A DNA stretch of 64,000 nucleotides from Mycobacterium sp. WUMAC-067 (GTDB taxonomy: Bacteria > Actinomycetota > Actinomycetes > Mycobacteriales > Mycobacteriaceae): NCBI RefSeq assembly GCF_020217485.1, contig NZ_JAEKMI010000022.1, forward strand, positions 26,298 to 90,297. The letters are read 5' to 3'. Below, piece after piece: positions 57,414 through 64,000 of the stretch. The translations under genes were made by a program, and so were the position numbers. Positions within the stretch are counted from its first letter, which is position 1, and each line of letters begins with the position of its first letter. The notes beneath the pieces are model-generated. The model was not told where the DNA came from. It did no database searches and saw only the letters and a list, made by a program, of their open reading frames with translations.

Positions 57414-59450
57414 TTACCGACGGCGGCGGGATCGTAGGTAGTCGCCGACGACCGCCGCTCCCAGCCCGTCGAGATCGGGCACCACGACACGTCCTTCGAC
57501 GCGCCGGGCGACTTGGTCGATGAAGCGTGCCAGGCCGGGGTCGCTGCCCAACCGGAAGATGGTGATTTGCGCACCGAGGCGGGCCATTTCGTCGAAGCCG
57601 CGCACGGTGTGGGCGATGGTCCGCGGGTGCGGTGGGTAGTCGAAGAAGACCGTCGTGCCGTCACCGTCGAAGTCCTCCAGGTGAGCGGTCGGCTCGCCGT
57701 CGGTCACCACCAGCACGACGGGTTGGGCGTTGGGGTGGCGGCGCAGATGGCGACCCGCCAGCGCCAGCGCGTGATGCAGGTTGGTGCCCTGCTCGTAAAC
57801 CCCCTCGAGACCCGTGAGCTCGGCGGCGGTCACGGTCCGGGCGTAGCGGCCAAAGGCGATGATCTGCAAGGCATCCGAGCGGAAACGCGTGCACACCAGG
57901 TGGTTGAGCGCCAGCGCGGTCTGCTTCATCGGCAGCCAGCGGTTCTCCATCACCATGGAAAACGACGTATCGACCAGCAGCGCGACGGCGGCCTGCGTGC
58001 GGGTTTCTGTCTCGGAGACCTCGACGTCGTCGACGGAGATCTTCAACCGCGCGTCCGGCCCGTCGAGGGTGGCCGTTCCCGCCTGCCGCAGAACGGCGTT
58101 GGTCAGGGTGCGGGAGATGTTCCACGGTTCGGTGTCGCCGAACTGCCAGGGCCGGGTGGCGCCGGTGAGCTCGCCGGCCGCCCCGGCGCGCCGATGATCA
58201 CGCTCGCCGCGCCGCCCGGAAAGTTGTTGTGCCACATCGCGTAGCGCCGTCTCGCCGAGCCTGCGCATGGCTTTCGGCGACAGCCGCCACTGGCCGTCGG
58301 AACCGCGGTCCAAAAAGCCCTGATTGACAAGCGCGCGTTCCAATTCGGAAAGCGTGCGGGCGTCGACGGCCGCCTCGTCGCCGAGCTGGCGTGCCAGCGC
58401 GTCCAGGTCGACGTCATCCATGGTGGCACCCGGATAGCTTTGCGAGAGCTGCTCGGCCAGTTGCTCGAGTTCGGCGATGTCGGACAGCGCCTGGGTGCCC
58501 TCACCCATCCCGAACGGGTTGTCACCGGAGAATTGTTCGGACCCGCTCCAGTCCTCGCCCGGCCGCGCCGCCTGCAGGTGCGCATCGAGCCGATTCAGTG
58601 ATTCCATCAACGCCGGGGAGCCGAATGCCTGCTGCGCCAAGGCATCCAGTTCCGCGCGCTGCTCGGCGCTCAGGCTGTTGCGGAAGCGCTGCGCGGCGGC
58701 GGCGCGCTTGGCCAGTGAGTCCAGCAACTCGTCGACGTTGCGCGGGTTCTCCGGGAAGAACTCGCCGTGGGAGTCCATGAAGTTTTCGAAGTCTTCTTGG
58801 GTGTCCTCGCCACGGGCGTGCTTGTCCAGCAGATCGTTGAGGTCGTTCAGCATGTCGTTGACGCGCTGACGGTCCTCGTCGGTGGCGCCCTCTAGCGCCT
58901 GCTTCATGCCCGCGAAACGTTGGTCCAGCATCTCGCGGCCGAGCAGATCCTTGATCTGGTCGTACTTTTGGCGGGCCTCGCCGCTGCGCCAGTTGTACTC
59001 GGAGAGCTCCTGGACGGCCTTGGCCGGCGATGCCGGCAGCGCGTCGAGCTGGAGTTCGCCGAAGCGGGCGTCGTCGTCGAGGGCGCGGGCCAGCTCCTTG
59101 CGTTCGGCCAGCACCGCCTCGTCCAGCAGTTTCTTGATCTCCTGCAGGGTTCCATCTAAGTTGTTGCGCCGCAACAACTCCCGTCGTCGCCGGTTGGCCT
59201 CGGCCGCCAGCCGGTCCGCGCCGGGCATGTTCTTGGTGCCGCGGCGCAGCAGCTCCGAAAGCGCACGGCGCGGCGAGGTGCCGGCCATGACGTCCTGGCC
59301 GATCTGTTCGAGCGCCTCACGCAGATCCACCGGCGGCGCCAGCGGGTCGGGCCCGCCGGTGTACGCCGAGTACCGCGAAGAGTGCCCTCGCGACGATCGC
59401 GAGCGCGGCGAAGCCGGGCGCCGCGGGTCGTCACGATCGGAATCAGCCAT
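57414..59450 (-). CDS. VWA-domain protein (Rv0959-like), partner of the MoxR/Mg-chelatase-like ATPase
   Basis: 678 residues. Long helical N-terminal and middle part (1-440) rich in charged residues with coiled-coil character (ELLRRNNLDGTLQEIKKLLDEAV, MLNDLNDLLDKHARGEDTQED), then a von Willebrand A domain (about 485-650). The MIDAS metal site is DTSFSM with later Thr in EQGTNLHH and Asp in VTDGEPT. Such proteins work with a MoxR/ChlI-type AAA+ ATPase, here encoded immediately upstream with an eight-base overlap, as a chaperone-like remodelling or metal-insertion machine. Corresponds to Rv0959. Confidence 0.9.
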   Translation of the reverse strand: MADSDRDDPRRPASPRSRSSRGHSSRYSAYTGGPDPLAPPVDLREALEQIGQDVMAGTSPRRALSELLRRGTKNMPGADRLAAEANRRRRELLRRNNLDGTLQEIKKLLDEAVLAERKELARALDDDARFGELQLDALPASPAKAVQELSEYNWRSGEARQKYDQIKDLLGREMLDQRFAGMKQALEGATDEDRQRVNDMLNDLNDLLDKHARGEDTQEDFENFMDSHGEFFPENPRNVDELLDSLAKRAAAAQRFRNSLSAEQRAELDALAQQAFGSPALMESLNRLDAHLQAARPGEDWSGSEQFSGDNPFGMGEGTQALSDIAELEQLAEQLSQSYPGATMDDVDLDALARQLGDEAAVDARTLSELERALVNQGFLDRGSDGQWRLSPKAMRRLGETALRDVAQQLSGRRGERDHRRAGAAGELTGATRPWQFGDTEPWNISRTLTNAVLRQAGTATLDGPDARLKISVDDVEVSETETRTQAAVALLVDTSFSMVMENRWLPMKQTALALNHLVCTRFRSDALQIIAFGRYARTVTAAELTGLEGVYEQGTNLHHALALAGRHLRRHPNAQPVVLVVTDGEPTAHLEDFDGDGTTVFFDYPPHPRTIAHTVRGFDEMARLGAQITIFRLGSDPGLARFIDQVARRVEGRVVVPDLDGLGAAVVGDYLRSRRRR

Positions 59451-60837
59451 AGACCGTTTGCCCCTCCTCGGATACCTTGTCGATGCGCTTGGCCAGATAT
59501 AAAGCCTCGAGCGCCAGTTCCAGCGCGGCGGCGCGCTCGCCCTCCGACCGCGCGCCGAGCTTGTCCGCGATCTTGTCCACCGCCGGCAGGCTCGGCACCG
59601 CGGCCAGCACGTCCTTGGCCGAGACCCGCTCGCCGGTTGTCACCGCGGAACCGCCCTCGACCGCGGAGACCAGCGAACCGACGTCGATGCCGCCCAGCAC
59701 CCGCGACGCGGTGTCCGCGGTCGCCCGGCGCAGCAGGTGTTCGAGCACCGCCTGTTCGCGGCCTTCCTCACCGGACTCGAATTCCAGCTTGCCGCGCAGG
59801 ACGTCGATCACGGTGCCCAGATCGACCACCCGCGCCACCGGGTCCGTCTCCCCCAGGATCGCGCCGCGATGGCGGGCCGCGGCCGCGACGGTTTCGGCGG
59901 CGGCGATGGCGAACCGCGCCGACACCCCCGAGCGCTGATCGACGGAGTTCGACTCCCGCAGGTAGCGGGCGAACCGGGCGATGATCTGCATGAGGTAGTC
60001 GGGCACCTGGGCCGACAGGTGCGCCTCCTGCGCGATCACGCCGACTTCCGCCTCCAGCTCCAGCGGGTAGTGCGTCCGGATCTCCGCGCCGAAGCGGTCC
60101 TTGAGCGGGGTGATGATGCGTCCGCGGTTGGTGTAGTCCTCGGGGTTCGCACTGGCGACCACCAGGACGTCCAGCGGCAGGCGCAGCGTGTAACCGCGGA
60201 CCTGGATGTCGCGTTCCTCCATCACGTTGAGCATCGACACCTGGATGCGCTCGGCGAGGTCGGGAAGTTCGTTGACCGCGACGATGCCGCGGTGCGCCCG
60301 GGGAATCAGCCCGTAGGCGATGGTCTCCGGGTCCCCGAGGCTGCGGCCCTCGGCGACCTTGATCGGGTCGATATCGCCCACCAGGTCGGCGACGCTGGTA
60401 TCCGGCGTGGCGAGCTTTTCGGTGTAGCGCTCGCTGCGATGCTTCCATTCCACCGGAAGGTCGTCGCCCAGGGTGGCGGCCTTGCGGATCGACTCCGGCG
60501 TGATCGGCGAGAAGGGATGCTCACCGAGTTCGGCGCCGGCGATCACCGGCGTCCACTCGTCGAGCAACCCGACCAGCGCGCGCAACAGCCGGGTCTTACC
60601 CTGGCCGCGTTCGCCGAGCAGGACGAAGTCGTGTCCCGCGATCAAAGCCCGCTCGAGCTGGGGCAAGACGGTGTCGTCGAATCCCAGGATGCCGGGCCAG
60701 ATGGCTGCGCTGTCCGGCCCGTCGGCCAACGCGGTCAACAGATTTTCGCGGATTTCCTGCTTGACTCCCCGTTCACGGTGACCGGCGGCACGCAGTTCGC
60801 CGACGGTGCGGGGCAGGTTGCTCGGTGACGTCACCAC
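59443..60837 (-). CDS. MoxR/Mg-chelatase ChlI-like AAA+ ATPase (Rv0958-like)
   Basis: 464 residues. Walker A in VLLGERGQGKTRLLRAL (about 74-90), Walker B in HRGIVAVNELPDLAERIQVSML, sensor 1 in LVVASANPEDYTN, and the arginine region in TPLKDRFGAEIRTHYPLELEAEVGVI. A long N-terminal segment and C-terminal helical bundle match the ChlI/BchD-type subgroup. It forms a complex with the VWA protein encoded by the overlapping next gene; client unknown. Corresponds to Rv0958. Mycobacteria make no bacteriochlorophyll, so the Mg-chelatase name is only structural. Confidence 0.92.
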   Translation of the reverse strand: MVTSPSNLPRTVGELRAAGHRERGVKQEIRENLLTALADGPDSAAIWPGILGFDDTVLPQLERALIAGHDFVLLGERGQGKTRLLRALVGLLDEWTPVIAGAELGEHPFSPITPESIRKAATLGDDLPVEWKHRSERYTEKLATPDTSVADLVGDIDPIKVAEGRSLGDPETIAYGLIPRAHRGIVAVNELPDLAERIQVSMLNVMEERDIQVRGYTLRLPLDVLVVASANPEDYTNRGRIITPLKDRFGAEIRTHYPLELEAEVGVIAQEAHLSAQVPDYLMQIIARFARYLRESNSVDQRSGVSARFAIAAAETVAAAARHRGAILGETDPVARVVDLGTVIDVLRGKLEFESGEEGREQAVLEHLLRRATADTASRVLGGIDVGSLVSAVEGGSAVTTGERVSAKDVLAAVPSLPAVDKIADKLGARSEGERAAALELALEALYLAKRIDKVSEEGQTVYG

Positions 60838-60938
60838 TCCACGCTACGACGCGGGCTCAGACGAGTCATGCGAAGGGCGTTCACTTCAGGCGTATTGACA
60901 CGCGGATCCCACCACCGTTCGCGGGCCGCCGATGCCCG

Positions 60939-60978
60939 ACGAAGGCCGGACAGCGTGAATCGATTGTCCGGCCTTCGT
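60939..60978. terminator. Perfect 14-bp hairpin, probable terminator
   Basis: ACGAAGGCCGGACA (60939-60952) pairs exactly with TGTCCGGCCTTCGT (60965-60978) around a 12-base loop. It lies downstream of the LGFP lipoprotein gene and upstream of the MoxR ATPase gene, both minus strand, so it should end the lipoprotein transcript. No T-run. Confidence 0.7.
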
Positions 60979-61024
60979 ACTGGGTTACCGAGCCCTCCGC
61001 GCCTCGGCGGTCGGGCGGGACCGG

Positions 61025-61594
61025 TCAGCTTGACGTGACGGTGGCCTCGGCGTCACCCGGCTTCCAGGTGATGCTGCCGTGCTCGAATGTCGACTTCTTC
61101 ACGCCGTCGGGGGTGTCCACCTCGTCGCTGGTGGGGTACCCCAGTTTGCCCTGCGAACCGCCGAGCTCGTTCCACTTGTCGCGAATCTTGCCCCACACGA
61201 CGTAGGCCTGAGACTTGTAAACGATTACGCCGCCGTCGAATTGCTGGTAGACACCGCCATCCGGGTTCTTCTGCTCGTTGCCGGTCGGGGCACCCAGGTC
61301 TTTGCGGGCCTTGTCGTCGAGGGCGTTGTACTTCGCCAGGATTGGCCCCTCGACGGTGTAGGGGGTGCCGTTGGCGCCGTTGATCTGTGTCGAGCTCGGC
61401 GCACCGCTCGCCGTGGTGCTTTCCGATGGCGCCGCGCTTGCGGATGATCCCGCGGTTGCCGACGATGTCACCGAAGAACTGGCAGGACTGGTTGTTTGAC
61501 CGGCGTTGTTGGACTTACTGCAACCGCCACCGATCAGCGCGAACCCCGCAAGCGCTACAGAGAAGGCCGCCGTTCGTTTTGTAATCTCGCGCAT
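61025..61594 (-). CDS. LGFP-repeat secreted lipoprotein
   Basis: 189 residues. Signal peptide with a lipobox-like end (FALIGGGC, Cys at about residue 25), a 50-residue Ser/Ala/Thr-rich spacer that probably crosses or decorates the wall, then LGFP-type repeats: DLGAPTGNEQKNPDGGVYQQFDGGVIVY and KLGYPTSDEVDTPDGVKKSTFEHGSITW. LGFP repeats occur in mycolyltransferases and cell-wall proteins of Corynebacteriales and are thought to bind the arabinogalactan layer. It sits between purH and the MoxR gene; I do not recall it at this place in M. tuberculosis. Confidence 0.88.
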   Translation of the reverse strand: MREITKRTAAFSVALAGFALIGGGCSKSNNAGQTTSPASSSVTSSATAGSSASAAPSESTTASGAPSSTQINGANGTPYTVEGPILAKYNALDDKARKDLGAPTGNEQKNPDGGVYQQFDGGVIVYKSQAYVVWGKIRDKWNELGGSQGKLGYPTSDEVDTPDGVKKSTFEHGSITWKPGDAEATVTSS

Positions 61595-61765
61595 CTCATT
61601 CCTCTCGATAATGGACGGGATTCGCCGTCCGCGTATCGAAAAGGGAAGTAGGCCGATCCGCGACCCCCCGACGGAAGAACCTGCAGCAACGATGCCCGCC
61701 GGTCTTCCCCGAACGCATCGTACCGAGCACGGATTCGGCCGCCTTGTGTGACCCCCGTCACGGGG

Positions 61766-63349
61766 CTAATGGGCGAAGTGGCGCGCCCCCGTCAAATACA
61801 GCGTGATGCCGGCGTTGGCGGCGGCCGCGGTCACCTCGTCGTCGCGTACCGATCCCCCCGGATGCACGATCGCCTTCACTCCGGCGCCGGTCAGCGTCTC
61901 GAGTCCGTCGGGGAACGGGAAGAACGCATCCGAGGCCGCGACCGCGCCGCGCACCCGATCGCCGCCGCGTTCGACGGCCAGCCGCGCGGCGTCGACGCGG
62001 TTCACCTGCCCCATGCCCACACCGATGGTGGCGCCGCCGGCGGCGATCACGATCGCGTTCGATTTGACGGCGCGACACACGCGCCACGCAAAAACCAGGT
62101 CCGCCAGCGTCTCCGGATAGGCGGGCTCCCCGGTCGCCAGGGTCCAATTCGCCGGGTTGTCCCCGTGCGCGTCGAGCTCGTCACGTTGCTGAACCAACAG
62201 CCCGCCACTGATCGGCCGCAGTTCGGTGCCACCGGTCAGCGGCTCGGAGGCCACCAGCACGCGGATGTTCTTCTTGCGCGTCAGGACGTCCAGGGCGGCC
62301 GGCTCGTAGGCGGGCGCGACGATGACCTCGGTGAAGATGGTGCTGACGTACTCGGCCATCTCGACGCTGACTTCGGTGTTGGCCGCGATGACCCCGCCGA
62401 ATGCGCTCAGCGGATCGCATTCGTGGGCTTTGCGATGCGCGTCAGCCACCGATGCCGACGAGATCGCAATCCCACATGGGTTGGCGTGCTTGATGATTGC
62501 CACGCATTTCTGTTCGTGGTCGAAGGCGGCCCGCCACGCCGCGTCCGCGTCGGTGAAGTTGTTGTAGGACATCTCTTTTCCGTGCAGCTGCTCGGCCTGC
62601 GCCAGGCCCGGCCATGCGCTGGGGTCGTTGTAGAGCGCGGCCTGCTGGTGCGGGTTCTCGCCGTAGCGCAGCATCGCCGAGCGGCGCCAGCTGCGGCCCA
62701 GCCACTTCGGGAAAGCGGTGGGTGGATGTTCGGGGGCCAGCGTCGACTCCATCCAGCCCGCCACGGCGATGTCGTATTCTGCGGTGTGCTGAAACGCCAA
62801 CGCCGCTAGCCTTTTGCGCTCGGCGAGGGTGAATCCGCCTTGCCGGACCGCGGCGAGCACCCCGTCGTAGCCCTGGGGGTCGGTGATCACCGCCACGCTG
62901 GGATGGTTCTTCGCGGCGGCGCGCACCATCGACGGTCCACCGATGTCGATCTGTTCGACGCATTCGTCGATGCTCGCGCCGGAGTCGACGGTCTCGCTGA
63001 ACGGGTACAGGTTGACGACGACGAGTTCGAAGGCCGCGATGCCGAGCTGCTCGAGTGCCTGGGCGTGCTCGGGTTTGCGAAGGTCCGCCAGCAGGCCCGC
63101 GTGCACGCGCGGGTGCAGGGTCTTGACCCGGCCGTCGAGCACTTCGGGGAAACCGGTCAGCTCCTCGACCCGGGTCACCGGAATGCCTTTTTCGGCAATG
63201 TTCTTCGCGGTGGATCCCGTGGAGACGATCTCGACGCCGGCCGCGGTCAGCCCCTGGGCCAGGCCGATGAGCCCGGTCTTGTCGTACACGCTGATCAAGG
63301 CGCGGCGGATCGGCCTTTTGGCGTTCTCCCGCCAGTCGTCGGTGCTCAT
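61766..63349 (-). CDS. purH: Bifunctional AICAR transformylase / IMP cyclohydrolase
   Basis: 527-residue enzyme for the last two steps of purine synthesis. The N-terminal IMP cyclohydrolase (MGS-like) domain has RALISVYDKTGLIGLAQGL, STGSTAKNIAEKGIPVTRVEELTGFPEVLDGRVKTLHP, and the AICAR transformylase part has RYGENPHQQAALY, NFTDADAAWRAAFD, IIKHANPCGIA and the catalytic Lys-His of that segment. Corresponds to Rv0957. Transcribed after purN with 13 bases between. Confidence 0.96.
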   Translation of the reverse strand: MSTDDWRENAKRPIRRALISVYDKTGLIGLAQGLTAAGVEIVSTGSTAKNIAEKGIPVTRVEELTGFPEVLDGRVKTLHPRVHAGLLADLRKPEHAQALEQLGIAAFELVVVNLYPFSETVDSGASIDECVEQIDIGGPSMVRAAAKNHPSVAVITDPQGYDGVLAAVRQGGFTLAERKRLAALAFQHTAEYDIAVAGWMESTLAPEHPPTAFPKWLGRSWRRSAMLRYGENPHQQAALYNDPSAWPGLAQAEQLHGKEMSYNNFTDADAAWRAAFDHEQKCVAIIKHANPCGIAISSASVADAHRKAHECDPLSAFGGVIAANTEVSVEMAEYVSTIFTEVIVAPAYEPAALDVLTRKKNIRVLVASEPLTGGTELRPISGGLLVQQRDELDAHGDNPANWTLATGEPAYPETLADLVFAWRVCRAVKSNAIVIAAGGATIGVGMGQVNRVDAARLAVERGGDRVRGAVAASDAFFPFPDGLETLTGAGVKAIVHPGGSVRDDEVTAAAANAGITLYLTGARHFAH

Positions 63350-63362
63350 CCGTTGTCGCCTT

Positions 63363-63992
63363 TCATCCGATCGTCGCTTTTCTCCCGACCAGCGTCAGGC
63401 CGCCGGTTGCGATCGCGGCCACCACGTCCGCGAGTAGTTTGCGTTCGGTGACCTTGATGCGTTCATGCAGAGTCTCTTCGTTGTCGCCGTCGAGCACCGG
63501 AACGGATTGCTGCGCCAAGATCGGCCCGGTGTCCGTCCCGGCGTCCACCAGGTGCACCGTACAGCCTGTGATCTTCACACCGTAGGCCAACGCGTCGGCC
63601 ACCCCGTGCGCACCCGGGAATGCCGGCAGCAGCGCCGGATGGGTGTTGATGACGCGTCCGTAGAAACGTGAAAGAAACTGCGGTCCAAGGATTTTCATGA
63701 ACCCCGCCGAAACCACCAGATCGGGCGAGTGGGCGGCGGTGGCGTCGGTGATCGCGGCGTCCCAGGCGTCGCGGTCGGCGTGATCGCCGAGCCGGACGGT
63801 GAAGGTGGGCAGGGACGCGGCGGCGGCGATCTCGGTGGCCAGGCAGTCACGGTCGGCGCCGACGGCGACGATCCGGGCGGGATAGTCCGCGACAGCGGCC
63901 TGGATCAGGGAGTTGAGCAGCGATCCGGTGCCCGAGGCCAGTACCACTACCCGCGCCGACGCGTTGGGGGGCACACGGAGGGGTTCGACCAC
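63363..63992 (-). CDS. purN: Phosphoribosylglycinamide formyltransferase
   Basis: 209 residues from GTG 63992, eight bases from the right edge; a further start upstream outside the window cannot be excluded. Motifs: RVVVLASGTGSLLNSLI (phosphate loop), VVSAGFMKILGPQFLSRFYGRVINTHPALLPAFPGAHG with the catalytic Asn-His, and TVHLVDAGTDTGPILAQ with the catalytic Asp. It formylates GAR with 10-formyl-THF in purine synthesis. Corresponds to Rv0956; first gene of purN-purH. Confidence 0.94.
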   Translation of the reverse strand: MVEPLRVPPNASARVVVLASGTGSLLNSLIQAAVADYPARIVAVGADRDCLATEIAAAASLPTFTVRLGDHADRDAWDAAITDATAAHSPDLVVSAGFMKILGPQFLSRFYGRVINTHPALLPAFPGAHGVADALAYGVKITGCTVHLVDAGTDTGPILAQQSVPVLDGDNEETLHERIKVTERKLLADVVAAIATGGLTLVGRKATIG

Positions 63993-64000
63993 ATCGGCGA

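Noticed and set aside
60838..60938. Riboswitch or leader RNA before the MoxR gene
   Set aside because: Apart from the terminator-like hairpin further upstream I see no conserved structured elements.

Overview
The window is from a high-GC actinomycete, almost certainly a nontuberculous Mycobacterium. GTG starts and start/stop overlaps (ATGA, GTGA) are frequent. From about 19 kb to the right edge most genes follow, in reverse orientation, the order I recall for M. tuberculosis Rv1005c down to Rv0956: pabB, rsmI, pmt, arcA, alkB-like, pat, glpR/rimJ/glp, galU, Rv0992c, ruc, Rv0990c, moaB2, pepD, mprB, mprA, rpmF, atuA-like, fadE13, accD2, accA2, fadE12, echA7, Rv0966c, Rv0959, Rv0958, purH, purN. 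Orthology is inferred from sequence features and order, not from a search.

Region 1 (1-18.7 kb) is an accessory extracellular-polysaccharide locus. It holds three GT-B glycosyltransferases, an Alg14/Alg13-like split glycosyltransferase (PssD/PssE type), a Gfo/Idh/MocA dehydrogenase, an aldo/keto-reductase-like protein, a GMC oxidoreductase, a true aldo/keto reductase, an O-antigen ligase/polymerase-like membrane protein and a Wzz-Wzc-like protein whose ATPase domain has lost the Walker A lysine. Next to these lie two paralogous glycosidase-like lipoproteins that enclose an FkbM methyltransferase and a GAF-GGDEF-EAL cyclic-di-GMP enzyme. This is the best candidate for an undescribed system: a Wzy-type mycobacterial polysaccharide assembled at the membrane, possibly under c-di-GMP control. 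No initiating sugar-phosphate transferase or flippase is visible; the locus runs off the left edge.

Region 2 (19-29.4 kb) begins with an NDH-2-like flavoprotein and an ECF41-type sigma factor, then a core block: pabB, rsmI, protein mannosyltransferase, arginine deiminase, AlkB-like dioxygenase, two lipoproteins and the cAMP-responsive lysine acetyltransferase Pat.

Region 3 (29.5-35.4 kb) is a variable insert: a heptose-phosphate cassette (hddA-gmhA-gmhB), an M42 aminopeptidase, and an F420-type oxidoreductase and reductase next to a divergent MarR regulator with a candidate operator.

Region 4 (35.5-47 kb) contains tRNA-Ala(CGC), the cell-division pair glpR/glp with rimJ and galU, a folate-cycle gene, a CIRCE-controlled redox chaperone (ruc), a SAF-domain protein, a zinc-ribbon MscL in unexpected orientation, and moaB2-pepD-mprB-mprA-rpmF.

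Region 5 (47.2-64 kb) is the catabolic acyl-CoA operon (atuA-like, fadE13, accD2, accA2, fadE12, echA7), a DUF1707 protein, an aldo/keto reductase, a MoxR/VWA pair, an LGFP lipoprotein and purH-purN. The copper genes csoR-ctpV and the PE_PGRS genes I expect here from M. tuberculosis are absent.
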